From: Auanema rhodensis
Taxonomy: Eukaryota; Nematoda; Chromadorea; Rhabditida; Rhabditidae
Length of the DNA stretch: 64,000 nucleotides
Direction of reading: 5' to 3'
Assembly: GCA_964057225.1 (NCBI GenBank)
Contig: OZ059900.1
Coordinates: 6,334,501 to 6,398,500 of the forward strand
This document shows, in pieces, positions 27,105 through 42,100 of the stretch (the stretch's first letter is position 1; each line of letters opens with the position of its first letter). The notes under the pieces are model-generated. The model was not told where the DNA came from. It did not search any database and saw nothing but the letters and a program-made list of their open reading frames with translations. Position numbers and translations under genes: made by a program.

Positions 27105-30100
27105 CTCAAAGATGATCAAACAATGAAGACGGTAATGTAGTTTTAAATTGATTGAAAAAATACAAATTTTACAAAAAAAGGTAAATTTTCAAAAACTTAT
27201 AACTAAAGAACTGTTCATTATTTTGAGATGAAATTCTCAAAAATCTAAGAAATGATATTAAACTCTACAATACTCAAAAATGATCAAACAATAAAGACGG
27301 TAATGTAGATTTTGAATTGATTGAAAAAATACAAAAAGTTACAGAAAAAGGTAAATTTTCAAATCTTATAAGTAAAGAACTGTTCATTATTTTAAGATGA
27401 AATTCTCAAAATTCTAAGATATGATATTAAACTCTACAAGAGTCAAAGATGATCAAACAATAAAGACGGTAATGTAGATTTTGAATTGATTGAAAAAATA
27501 CAAATTTTACAAAAAAAGGTAAATTTTCAAATCTTATAAGTAAAGAACTGTTCATTATTTTGAGATGAAATTCTCAAAAATCTAAGAAATGATATTAAAC
27601 TCTACAATACTCAAAAATGATCAAACAATAAAGACGGTAATGTAGATTTTGAATTGATTGAAAAAATACAAATTTTACAAAAAAAGGTAAATTTTCAAAT
27701 CTTATAAGTAAAGAACTGTTCATTATTTTAAGATGAAATTCTCAAAATTCTAAGATATGATATTAAACTCTACAAGAGTCAAAGATAATCAAACAATAAA
27801 GACGGTAATGTAGATTTTGAATTGATTGAAAAAATACAAATTTTACAAAAAAAGGTAAATTTTCAAATCTTATAAGTAAAGAACTGTTCATTATTTTGAG
27901 ATGAAATTCTCAAAAATCTAAGAAATGATATTAAACTCTACAATACTCAAAGATGATCAAACAATAAAGACGGTAATGTAGATTTTGAATTGATTGAAAA
28001 AATACAAATTTTACAAAAAAAGGTAAATTTTCAAAAACTTATAAGTAAAGAACTGTTCATTATTTTGAGATGAAATTCTCAAAAATCTAAGAAATGATAT
28101 TAAACTCTACAATACTCAAAGATGATCAAACAATAAAGACGGTAATGTAGATTTTGAATTGATTGAAAAAATACAAATTTTACAAAAAAAGGTAAATTTT
28201 CAAAAACTTATAAGTAAAGAACTGTTCATTATTTTGAGATGAAATTCTCAAAGTTCTAAGATATGATATTAAACTCTACAATACTCAAAGATGATCAAAC
28301 AATAAAGACGGTAATGTAGATTTCAAATTGATTGAAAAAATACAAAAAGTTACAAAAAAAGGTAAATTTTCAAATCTTATAAGTAAAGAACTGTTCATTA
28401 TTTTGAGATGAAATTCTCAAAAATCTAAGAAATGATATTAAACTCTACAATACTCAAAGATGATCAAACAATAAAGACGGTAATGTAGATTTTGAATTGA
28501 TTGAAAAAATACAAATTTTACAAAAAAAGGTAAATTTTCAAAAACTTATAAGTAAAGAACTGTTCATTATTTTGAGATGAAATTCTCAAAAATCTAAGAA
28601 ATGATATTAAACTCTACAATACTCAAAGATGATCAAACAATAAAGACGGTAATGTAGATTTTGAATTGATTGAAAAAATACAAATTTTACAAAAAAAGGT
28701 AAATTTTCAAAAACTTATAAGTAAAGAACTGTTCATTATTTTGAGATGAAATTCTCAAAGTTCTAAGATATGATATTAAACTTCACAATAATCAAGAATG
28801 ATCAAACAATAAAGACGGTAATGTAGATTTTGAATTGATTGAAAAAATACAAATTTTACAAAAAAAGGTAAATTTTCAAAAACTTATAAGTAAAGAACTG
28901 TTCATTATTTTGAGATGAAATTCTCAAAAATCTAAGAAATGATATTAAACTCTACAATACTCAAAGATGATCAAACAATAAAGACGGTAATGTAGATTTT
29001 GAATTGATTGAAAAAATACAAATTTTACAAAAAAAGGTAAATTTTCAAAAACTTATAAGTAAAGAACTGTTCATTATTTTGAGATGAAATTCTCAAAGTT
29101 CTAAGATATGATATTAAACTTCACAATAATCAAGAATGATCAAACAATAAAGACGGTAATGTAGATTTTGAATTGATTGAAAAAATACAAATTTTACAAA
29201 AAAAGGTAAATTTTCAAAAACTTATAAGTAAAGAACTGTTCATTATTTTGAGATGAAATTCTCAAAAATCTAAGAAATGATATTAAACTCTACAATACTC
29301 AAAGATGATCAAACAATAAAGACGGTAATGTAGATTTTGAATTGATTGAAAAAATACAAATTTTACAAAAAAAGGTAAATTTTCAAAAACTTATAAGTAA
29401 AGAACTGTTCATTATTTTGAGATGAAATTCTCAAAAATCTAAGAAATGATATTAAACTCTACAATACTCAAAGATGATCAAACAATAAAGACGGTAATGT
29501 AGATTTTGAATTGATTGAAAAAATACAAATTTTACAAAAAAAGGTAAATTTTCAAAAACTTATAAGTAAAGAACTGTTCATTATTTTGAGATGAAATTCT
29601 CAAAGTTCTAAGATATGATATTAAACTTCACAATAATCAAGAATGATCAAACAATAAAGACGGTAATGTAGATTTTGAATTGATTGAAAAAATACAAATT
29701 TTACAAAAAAAGGTAAATTTTCAAAAACTTATAAGTAAAGAACTGTTCATTATTTTCAGATGAAATTCTCAAAAATCTAAGAAATGATATTAAACTCTAC
29801 AATACTCAAAGATGATCAAACAATAAAGACGGTAATGTAGATTTTGAATTGATTGAAAAAATACAAATTTTACAAAAAAAGGTAAATTTTCAAAAACTTA
29901 TAAGTAAAGAACTGTTCATTATTTTGAGATGAAATTCTCAAAGTTCTAAGATATGATATTAAACTTCACAATAATCAAGAATGATCAAACAATAAAGACG
30001 GTAATGTAGATTTTGAATTGATTGAAAAAATACAAATTTTACAAAAAAAGGTAAATTTTCAAAAACTTATAAGTAAAGAACTGTTCATTATTTTGAGATG

Positions 30101-33100
30101 AAATTCTCAAAAATCTAAGAAATGATATTAAACTCTACAATACTCAAAGATGATCAAACAATAAAGACGGTAATGTAGATTTTGAATTGATTGAAAAAAT
30201 ACAAATTTCACAAAAAAAGGTAAATTTTCAAATCTTATAAGTAAAGAACTGTTAATTATTTTGAGATGAAATTCTCAAAAATCTAAGAAATGATATTAAA
30301 CTCTACAATACTCAAAAATGATCAAACAATAAAGACGTTAATGTAGTTTTTGAATTGATTGAAAAAATACAAAATTTTACAAAAAAAGGTAAAATTTCAA
30401 AAACTTATAAGTAAAGAACTGTTCATTATTTTGAGATGAAATTCTCAAAATTCCAAGATATGATATTAAACTTCACAAAAATCAAGAATGATCAAACAAT
30501 AAAGACGGTAATATAGATTTTGAATTGATTGAAAAAATACAAATTTTACAAAAAAAGGTAAATTTTCAAATCTTATAAGTAAAGAACTGTTCATTATTTT
30601 GAGATGAAATTCTCAAAAATCTAAGAAATGATATTAAACTCTACAATACTCAAAAATGATCAAACAATAAAGACGGTAATGTAGATTTTGAATTGATTGA
30701 AAAAATACAAATTTTACAAAAAAAGGTAAATTTTCAAAAACTTATAAGTAAAGAACTGTTCATTATTTTGAGATGAAATTCTCAAAAATCTAAGAAATGA
30801 TATTAAACTCTACAATACTCAAAGATGATCAAACAATAAAGACGGTAATGTAGATTTTGAATTGATTGAAAAAATACAAATTTTACAAAAAAAGGTAAAT
30901 TTTCAAAAACTTATAAGTAAAGAACTGTTCATTATTTTGAGATGAAATTCTCAAAGTTCTAAGATATGATATTAAACTTCACAATAATCAAGAATGATCA
31001 AACAATAAAGACGGTAATGTAGATTTTGAATTGATTGAAAAAATACAAATTTTACAAAAAAAGGTAAATTTTCAAAAACTTATAAGTAAAGAACTGTTCA
31101 TTATTTTGAGATGAAATTCTCAAAAATCTAAGAAATGATATTAAACTCTACAATACTCAAAGATGATCAAACAATAAAGACGGTAATGTAGATTTTGAAT
31201 TGATTGAAAAAATACAAATTTTACAAAAAAAGGTAAATTTTCAAATCTTATAAGTAAAGAACTGTTAATTATTTTGAGATGAAATTCTCAAAAATCTAAG
31301 AAATGATATTAAACTCTACAATACTCAAAAATGATCAAACAATAAAGACGTTAATGTAGTTTTTGAATTGATTGAAAAAATACAAAATTTTACAAAAAAA
31401 GGTAAAATTTCAAAAACTTATAAGTAAAGAACTGTTCATTATTTTGAGATGAAATTCTCAAAATTCCAAGATATGATATTAAACTTCACAAAAATCAAGA
31501 ATGATCAAACAATAAAGACGGTAATATAGATTTTGAATTGATTGAAAAAATACAAATTTTACAAAAAAAGGTAAATTTTCAAATCTTATAAGTAAAGAAC
31601 TGTTCATTATTTTGAGATGAAATTCTCAAAAATCTAAGAAATGATATTAAACTCTACAATACTCAAAAATGATCAAACAATAAAGACGGTAATGTAGATT
31701 TTGAATTGATTGAAAAAATACAAATTTTACAAAAAAAGGTAAATTTTCAAATCTTATAAGTAAAGAACTGTTCATTATTTTGAGATGAAATTCTCAAAAT
31801 TCCAAGATATGATATTAAACTCTACAAGAGTCAAAGATGATCAAACAATAAAGACGGTAATGTAGATTTTGAATTGATTGAAAAAATACAAAAAGTTACA
31901 AAAAAAGGTAAATTTTCAAAAACTTATAAGTAAAGAACTGTTCATTATTTTGAGATGAAATTCTCAAAATTCTAAGATATGATATTGAACTCTACACTGC
32001 TTAATGATGATCAAACAATAAAGACGGTAATGTAGATTTCAAATTGATTGAAAAAATACAAAAAGTTACAAAAAAAGGTAAATTTTCAAATCTTATAAGT
32101 AAAGAACTGTTCATTATTCATAGATGATATTAACAAAATTCTAAGATATGATATTAAACTCTACAATACTCAAAGATGATCAAACAATAAAGACGGTAAT
32201 GTAGATTTCAAATTGATTGAAAAAATACAAAAAGTTACAAAAAAAGGTAAATTTTCAAATCTTATAAGTAAAGAACTGTTCATTATTCATAGATGATATT
32301 AACAAAATTCTAAGATATGATATTAAACTCTACAATACTCAAAGATGATCAAACAATAAAGACGGTAATGTAGATTTCAAATTGATTGAAAAAATACAAA
32401 AAGTTACAGAAAAAGGTAAATTTTCAAATCTTATAAGTAAAGAACTGTTCATTATTTTAAGATGAAATTCTCAAAATTCTAAGATATGATATTAAACTCT
32501 ACAAGAGTCAAAGATGATCAAACAATAAAGACGGTAATGTAGATTTTGAATTGATTGAAAAAATACAAATTTTACAAAAAAAGGTAAATTTTCAAATCTT
32601 ATAAGTAAAGAACTGTTCATTATTTTGAGATGAAATTCTCAAAAATCTAAGAAATGATATTAAACTCTACAATACTCAAAAATGATCAAACAATAAAGAC
32701 GGTAATGTAGATTTTGAATTGATTGAAAAAATACAAATTTTACAAAAAAAGGTAAATTTTCAAATCTTATAAGTAAAGAACTGTTCATTATTTTAAGATG
32801 AAATTCTCAAAATTCTAAGATATGATATTAAACTCTACAAGAGTCAAAGATAATCAAACAATAAAGACGGTAATGTAGATTTTGAATTGATTGAAAAAAT
32901 ACAAATTTTACAAAAAAAGGTAAATTTTCAAATCTTATAAGTAAAGAACTGTTCATTATTTTGAGATGAAATTCTCAAAAATCTAAGATATGATATTGAA
33001 CTCTACACTGCTTAATGATGATCAAACAATAAAGACGGTAATGTAGATTTCAAATTGATTGAAAAAATACAAAAAGTTACAAAAAAAGGTAAATTTTCAA

Positions 33101-36100
33101 ATCTTATAAGTAAAGAACTGTTCATTATTCATAGATGATATTAACAAAATTCTAAGATATGATATTAAACTCTACAATACTCAAAGATGATCAAACAATA
33201 AAGACGGTAATGTAGATTTCAAATTGATTGAAAAAATACAAAAAGTTACAAAAAAAGGTAAATTTTCAAATCTTATAAGTAAAGAACTGTTCATTATTTT
33301 GAGATGAAATTCTCAAAAATCTAAGAAATGATATTAAACTCTACAAGAGTCAAAGATGATCAAACAATAAAGACGGTAATGTAGATTTTGAATTGATTGA
33401 AAAAATACAAAAAGTTACAAAAAAAGGTAAATTTTCAAATCTTATAAGTAAAGAACTGTTCATTATTTTGAGATGAAATTCTCAAAATTCCAAGATATGA
33501 TATTAAACTTCACAAAAATCAAGAATGATCAAACAATAAAGACGGTAATATAGATTTTGAATTGATTGAAAAAATACAAATTTTACAAAAAAAGGTAAAT
33601 TTTCAAATCTTATAAGTAAAGAACTGTTCATTATTTTGAGATGAAATTCTCAAAAATCTAAGAAATGATATTAAACTCTACAATACTCAAAAATGATCAA
33701 ACAATAAAGACGGTAATGTAGATTTTGAATTGATTGAAAAAATACAAATTTTACAAAAAAAGGTAAATTTTCAAATCTTATAAGTAAAGAACTGTTCATT
33801 ATTTTGAGATGAAATTCTCAAAAATCTAAGAAATGATATTAAACTCTACAATACTCAAAAATGATCAAACAATAAAGACGGTAATGTAGATTTTGAATTG
33901 ATTGAAAAAATACAAATTTTACAAAAAAAGGTAAATTTTCAAATCTTATAAGTAAAGAACTGTTCATTATTTTGAGATGAAATTCTCAAAATTCCAAGAT
34001 ATGATATTAAACTCTACAAGAGTCAAAGATGATCAAACAATAAAGACGGTAATGTAGATTTTGAATTGATTGAAAAAATACAAAAAGTTACAAAAAAAGG
34101 TAAATTTTCAAATCTTATAAGTAAAGAACTGTTCATTATTTTGAGATGAAATTCTCAAAATTCCAAGATATGATATTAAACTCTACAATACTCAAAAATG
34201 ATCAAACAATAAAGACGGTAATGTAGATTTTGAATTGATTGAAAAAATACAAATTTTACAAAAAAAGGTAAATTTTCAAATCTTATAAGTAAAGAACTGT
34301 TCATTATTTTGAGATGAAATTCTCAAAATTCTAAGATATGATATTGAACTCTACAATACTCAAAAATGATCAAACAATAAAGACGGTAATGTAGATTTTG
34401 AATTGATTGAAAAAATACAAATTTTACAAAAAAAGGTAAATTTTCAAAAACTTATAAGTAAAGAACTGTTCATTATTTTGAGATGAAATTCTCAAAATTC
34501 TAAGATATGATATTGAACTCTACAATACTCAAAAATGATCAAACAATAAAGACGGTAATGTAGATTTTGAATTGATTGAAAAAATACAAATTTTACAAAA
34601 AAAGGTAAATTTTCAAATCTTATAAGTAAAGAACTGTTCATTATTTTGAGATGAAATTCTCAAAATTCTAAGATATGATATTAAACTCTACAAGAGTCAA
34701 AGATGATCAAACAATAAAGACGGTAATGTAGATTTTGAATTGATTGAAAAAATACAAATTTTACAAAAAAAGGTAAATTTTCAAATCTTATAAGTAAAGA
34801 ACTGTTCATTATTTTGAGATGAAATTCTCAAAATTCCAAGATATGATATTAAACTCTACAAGAGTCAAAGATGATCAAACAATAAAGACGGTAATGTAGA
34901 TTTTGAATTGATTGAAAAAATACAAATTTTACAAAAAAAGGTAAATTTTCAAATCTTATAAGTAAAGAACTGTTCATTATTTTGAGATGAAATTCTCAAA
35001 AATCTAAGAAATGATATTAAACTCTACAAGAGTCAAAGATGATCAAACAATAAAGACGGTAATGTAGATTTTGAATTGATTGAAAAAATACAAATTTTAC
35101 AAAAAAAGGTAAATTTTCAAATCTTATAAGTAAAGAACTGTTCATTATTTTAAGATGAAATTCTCAAAATTCTAAGATATGATATTAAACTCTACAAGAG
35201 TCAAAGATGATCAAACAATAAAGACGGTAATGTAGATTTTGAATTGATTGAAAAAATACAAATTTTACAAAAAAAGGTAAATTTTCAAATCTTATAAGTA
35301 AAGAACTGTTCATTATTTTGAGATGAAATTCTCAAAAATCTAAGAAATGATATTAAACTCTACAAGAGTCAAAGATGATCAAACAATAAAGACGGTAATG
35401 TAGATTTTGAATTGATTGAAAAAATACAAATTTTACAAAAAAAGGTAAATTTTCAAATCTTATAAGTAAAGAACTGTTCATTATTTTGAGATGAAATTCT
35501 CAAAAATCTAAGAAATGATATTAAACTCTACAAGAGTCAAAGATGATCAAACAATAAAGACGGTAATGTAGATTTTGAATTGATTGAAAAAATACAAATT
35601 TTACAAAAAAAGGTAAATTTTCAAATCTTATAAGTAAAGAACTGTTCATTATTTTAAGATGAAATTCTCAAAATTCTAAGATATGATATTAAACTCTACA
35701 AGAGTCAAAGATGATCAAACAATAAAGACGGTAATGTAGATTTTGAATTGATTGAAAAAATACAAATTTTACAAAAAAAGGTAAATTTTCAAATCTTATA
35801 AGTAAAGAACTGTTCATTATTTTGAGATGAAATTCTCAAAAATCTAAGAAATGATATTAAACTCTACAAGAGTCAAAGATGATCAAACAATAAAGACGGT
35901 AATGTAGATTTTGAATTGATTGAAAAAATACAAATTTTACAAAAAAAGGTAAATTTTCAAATCTTATAAGTAAAGAACTGTTCATTATTTTAAGATGAAA
36001 TTCTCAAAATTCTAAGATATGATATTAAACTCTACAAGAGTCAAAGATGATCAAACAATAAAGACGGTAATGTAGATTTTGAATTGATTGAAAAAATACA

Positions 36101-39100
36101 AATTTTACAAAAAAAGGTAAATTTTCAAATCTTATAAGTAAAGAACTGTTCATTATTTTAAGATGAAATTCTCAAAATTCTAAGATATGATATTAAACTC
36201 TACAAGAGTCAAAGATGATCAAACAATAAAGACGGTAATGTAGATTTTGAATTGATTGAAAAAATACAAATTTTACAAAAAAAGGTAAATTTTCAAATCT
36301 TATAAGTAAAGAACTGTTCATTATTTTGAGATGAAATTCTCAAAAATCTAAGAAATGATATTAAACTCTACAATACTCAAAAATGATCAAACAATAAAGA
36401 CGGTAATGTAGATTTTGAATTGATTGAAAAAATACAAATTTTACAAAAAAAGGTAAATTTTCAAATCTTATAAGTAAAGAACTGTTCATTATTTTAAGAT
36501 GAAATTCTCAAAATTCTAAGATATGATATTAAACTCTACAAGAGTCAAAGATGATCAAACAATAAAGACGGTAATGTAGATTTTGAATTGATTGAAAAAA
36601 TACAAATTTTACAAAAAAAGGTAAATTTTCAAATCTTATAAGTAAAGAACTGTTCATTATTTTGAGATGAAATTCTCAAAATTCCAAGATATGATATTAA
36701 ACTTCACAAAAATCAAGAATGATCAAACAATAAAGACGGTAATATAGATTTTGAATTGATTGAAAAAATACAAATTTTACAAAAAAAGGTAAATTTTCAA
36801 ATCTTATAAGTAAAGAACTGTTCATTATTTTGAGATGAAATTCTCAAAAATCTAAGAAATGATATTAAACTCTACAATACTCAAAAATGATCAAACAATA
36901 AAGACGGTAATGTAGATTTTGAATTGATTGAAAAAATACAAATTTTACAAAAAAAGGTAAATTTTCAAATCTTATAAGTAAAGAACTGTTCATTATTTTG
37001 AGATGAAATTCTCAAAAATCTAAGAAATGATATTAAACTCTACAATACTCAAAAATGATCAAACAATAAAGACGGTAATGTAGATTTTGAATTGATTGAA
37101 AAAATACAAATTTTACAAAAAAAGGTAAATTTTCAAATCTTATAAGTAAAGAACTGTTCATTATTTTGAGATGAAATTCTCAAAATTCCAAGATATGATA
37201 TTAAACTCTACAAGAGTCAAAGATGATCAAACAATAAAGACGGTAATGTAGATTTTGAATTGATTGAAAAAATACAAAAAGTTACAAAAAAAGGTAAATT
37301 TTCAAAAACTTATAAGTAAAGAACTGTTCATTATTTTGAGATGAAATTCTCAAAATTCTAAGATATGATATTGAACTCTACACTGCTTAATGATGATCAA
37401 ACAATAAAGACGGTAATGTAGATTTCAAATTGATTGAAAAAATACAAAAAGTTACAAAAAAAGGTAAATTTTCAAATCTTATAAGTAAAGAACTGTTCAT
37501 TATTCATAGATGATATTAACAAAATTCTAAGATATGATATTAAACTCTACAATACTCAAAGATGATCAAACAATAAAGACGGTAATGTAGATTTCAAATT
37601 GATTGAAAAAATACAAAAAGTTACAAAAAAAGGTAAATTTTCAAATCTTATAAGTAAAGAACTGTTCATTATTCATAGATGATATTAACAAAATTCTAAG
37701 ATATGATATTAAACTCTACAATACTCAAAGATGATCAAACAATAAAGACGGTAATGTAGATTTCAAATTGATTGAAAAAATACAAAAAGTTACAGAAAAA
37801 GGTAAATTTTCAAATCTTATAAGTAAAGAACTGTTCATTATTTTAAGATGAAATTCTCAAAATTCTAAGATATGATATTAAACTCTACAAGAGTCAAAGA
37901 TGATCAAACAATAAAGACGGTAATGTAGATTTTGAATTGATTGAAAAAATACAAATTTTACAAAAAAAGGTAAATTTTCAAATCTTATAAGTAAAGAACT
38001 GTTCATTATTTTAAGATGAAATTCTCAAAATTCTAAGATATGATATTAAACTCTACAAGAGTCAAAGATGATCAAACAATAAAGACGGTAATGTAGATTT
38101 TGAATTGATTGAAAAAATACAAATTTTACAAAAAAAGGTAAATTTTCAAATCTTATAAGTAAAGAACTGTTCATTATTTTAAGATGAAATTCTCAAAAAT
38201 CTAAGAAATGATATTAAACTCTACAAGAGTCAAAGATGATCAAACAATAAAGACGGTAATGTAGATTTTGAATTGATTGAAAAAATACAAATTTTACAAA
38301 AAAAGGTAAATTTTCAAATCTTATAAGTAAAGAACTGTTCATTATTTTGAGATGAAATTCTCAAAAATCTAAGAAATGATATTAAACTCTACAATACTCA
38401 AAAATGATCAAACAATAAAGACGGTAATGTAGATTTTGAATTGATTGAAAAAATACAAATTTTACAAAAAAAGGTAAATTTTCAAATCTTATAAGTAAAG
38501 AACTGTTCATTATTTTAAGATGAAATTCTCAAAATTCTAAGATATGATATTAAACTCTACAAGAGTCAAAGATGATCAAACAATAAAGACGGTAATGTAG
38601 ATTTTGAATTGATTGAAAAAATACAAATTTTACAAAAAAAGGTAAAATATCAAAAACTTATAAGTGAAGAACTGTTCATTATTTTGAGATGAAATTCTCA
38701 AAATTCTAAGATATGATATTAAACTCTACAATACTCAAAGATGATCAAACAATAAAGACGGTAATGTAGATTTTGAATTGATTGAAAAAATACAAAAAGT
38801 TACAAAAAAAGGTAAATTTTCAAAAACTTATAAGTAAAGAACTGTTCATTATTTTGAGATGAAATTCTCAAAATTCCAAGATATGATATTAAACTTCACA
38901 ATAATCAAGAATGATCAAACAATAAAGACGGTAATGTAGTTTTTAAATTGATTGAAAAAATACAAATTTTACAAAAAAAGGTAAATTTTCAAAAACTTAT
39001 AAGTAAAGAACTGTTCATTATTTTGAGATGAAATTCTCAAAATTCCAAGATATGATATTAAACTTCACAATAATCAAGAATGATCAAACAATAAAGACGG

Positions 39101-42100
39101 TAATATAGATTTTGAATTGATTGAAAAAATACAAATTTTACAAAAAAAGGTAAATTTTCAAAAACTTATAAGTAAAGAACTGTTCATTATTTTGAGATGA
39201 AATTCTCAAAAATCTAAGAAATGATATTAAACTTCACAATAATCAAGAATGATCAAACAATAAAGACGGTAATGTAGTTTTTAAATTGATTGAAAAAATA
39301 CAAATTTTACAAAAAAAGGTAAATTTTCAAAAACTTATAAGTAAAGAACTGTTCATTATTTTGAGATGAAATTCTCAAAATTCCAAGATATGATATTAAA
39401 CTTCACAATAATCAAGAAAGATCAAACAATAAAGACGGTAATATAGATTTTGAATTGATTGAAAAAATACAAATTTTACAAAAAAAGGTAAATTTTCAAA
39501 AACTTATAAGTAAAGAACTGTTCATTATTTTGAGATGAAATTCTCAAAATTCCAAGATATGATATTAAACTTCACAATAATCAAGAATGATCAAACAATA
39601 AAGACGGTAATATAGATTTTGAATTGATTGAAAAAATACAAATTTTACAAAAAAAGGTAAATTTTCAAAAACTTATAAGTAAAGAACTGTTCATTATTTT
39701 GAGATGAAATTCTCAAAAATCTAAGAAATGATATTAAACTTCACAATAATCAAGAATGATCAAACAATAAAGACGGTAATATAGATTTTGAATTGATTGA
39801 AAAAATACAAATTTTACAAAAAAAGGTAAATTTTCAAAAACTTATAAGTAAAGAACTGTTCATTATTTTGAGATGAAATTCTCAAAAATCTAAGAAATGA
39901 TATTAAACTTCACAATAATCAAGAATGATCAAACAATAAAGACGGTAATGTAGTTTTTAAATTGATTGAAAAAATACAAATTTTACAAAAAAAGGTAAAT
40001 TTTCAAAAACTTATAAGTAAAGAACTGTTCATTATTTTGAGATGAAATTCTCAAAAGTTCTAAGATATGATATTAAAATCTACAATAATCGAGAATGATC
40101 GAACAATAAAGACGGTAATGTAGATTTTGAATTCATTGAAAAAACACAAAATTTTACAAAAAAAGATAAATTTTCAAAAACTTATAAGTAAAGAACTGTT
40201 CATTATTTTGAGATGAAATTCTCAAAATTCTAAGATATGATATTGAACTCTACACTGCTTAATGATGATCAAACAATAAAGACGGTAATGTAGATTTTGA
40301 ATTGATTGAAAAAATACAAAATTTTACAAAAAAAGGTAAATTTTCAAAAACTTATAAGTAAAGAACTGTTCATTATTTTGAGATGAAATTCTCAAGATTC
40401 TAAGATATGATATTAAACTCTACAATACTCAAAGATGATCAAACAATAAAGACGGTAATGTAGATTTTGAATTCATTGAAAAAACACAAAATTTTACAAA
40501 AAAAGATAAATTTTCAAAAACTTATAAGTAAAGAACTGTTCATTATTTTGAGATGAAATTCTCAAAATTCTAAGATATGATATTAAAATCTACAATACTC
40601 GAAGATGATAAAACAATAAAGACGTTAATGTAGATTTTGAATTGATTGAAAAAATACAAAAAGTTACAAAAAAAGGTAAAATATCAAAAACTTATAAGTA
40701 AAGAACTGTTCATTATTTTGAGATGAAATTCTCAAAATTCTAAGATATGATATTAAAATCTACAATACTCGAAGATGATAAAACAATAAAGACGTTAATG
40801 TAGATTTTGAATTGATTGAAAAAATACAAAAAGTTACAAAAAAAGGTAAAATTTCAAAAACTTATAAGTGAAGAACTGTTCATTATTTTGAGATGAAATT
40901 CTCAAAATTCTAAGATATGATATTAAACTCTACAATACTCAAAGATGATCAAACAATAAAGACGGTAATGTAGATTTTGAATTGATTGAAAAAATACAAA
41001 AAGTTACAAAAAAAGGTAAAATTTCAAAAACTTATAAGTAAAGAACTGTTCATTATTTTGAGATGAAATTCTCAAAATTCTAAGATATGATATTAAAATC
41101 TACAATACTCGAAGATGATCAAATAATAAAGACGTTAATGTAGATTTTAAATTGATTGAAAAAATACAAAATTTTACAAAAAAAGGTAAAATTTCAAAAA
41201 CTTATAAGTAAAGAACTGTTCATTATTTTGAGATGAAATTCTCAAAATTCTAAGATATGATATTGAACTCTACACTGCTCAAAGATGATCAAATAATAAA
41301 GACGTTAATGTAGTTTTTTAATTGATTGAAAAAATACAAAATTTTACAAAAAAAGGTAAAATTTCAAAGACTTATAAGTAAAGAACTGTTCATTATTTTG
41401 AGATGAAATTCTCAAAATTCTAAGATATGATATTGAACTCTACACTGCTCAAAGATGATCAAATAATAAAGACGTTAATGTAGTTTTTAAATTGATAGAA
41501 AAAATACAAAATTTTACAAAAAAAGGTAAAATTTCAAAAACTTATAAGTAAAGAACTGTTCATTATTTTGAGATGAAATTCTCAAAATTCCAAGATATGA
41601 TATTAAAATCTACAATACTAGAAGATGATAAAACAATAAAGACGTTAATGTAGTTTTTAAATTGATTGAAAAAATACAAAATTTTACAAAAAAAGGTAAA
41701 TTTTCAAAAACTTATAAGTAAAGAACTGTTCATTATTTTGAGATGAAATTCTCAAATTTCTAAGATATGTTATTAAAATCTACAATACTAGAAGATGATC
41801 AAATAATAAAGACGTTAATGTAGATTTTAAATTGATTGAAAAAATACAAAATTTTACAAAAAAAGGTAAAATTTCAAAAACTTATAAGTAAAGAACTGTT
41901 CATTATTTTGAGAGGAAATTCTCAAATTTCTAAGATATGATATTAAAATCTACAATCAAATCTGTAAAATTTCAAAAACTTATAAGTAAAGAACTGTTCA
42001 TTATTTTGAGAGGAAATTCTCAAATTTCTAAGATATGTTATTAAAATCTACAATACTCGAAGATGATCAAATAATAAAGACGTTAATGTAGTTTTTAAAT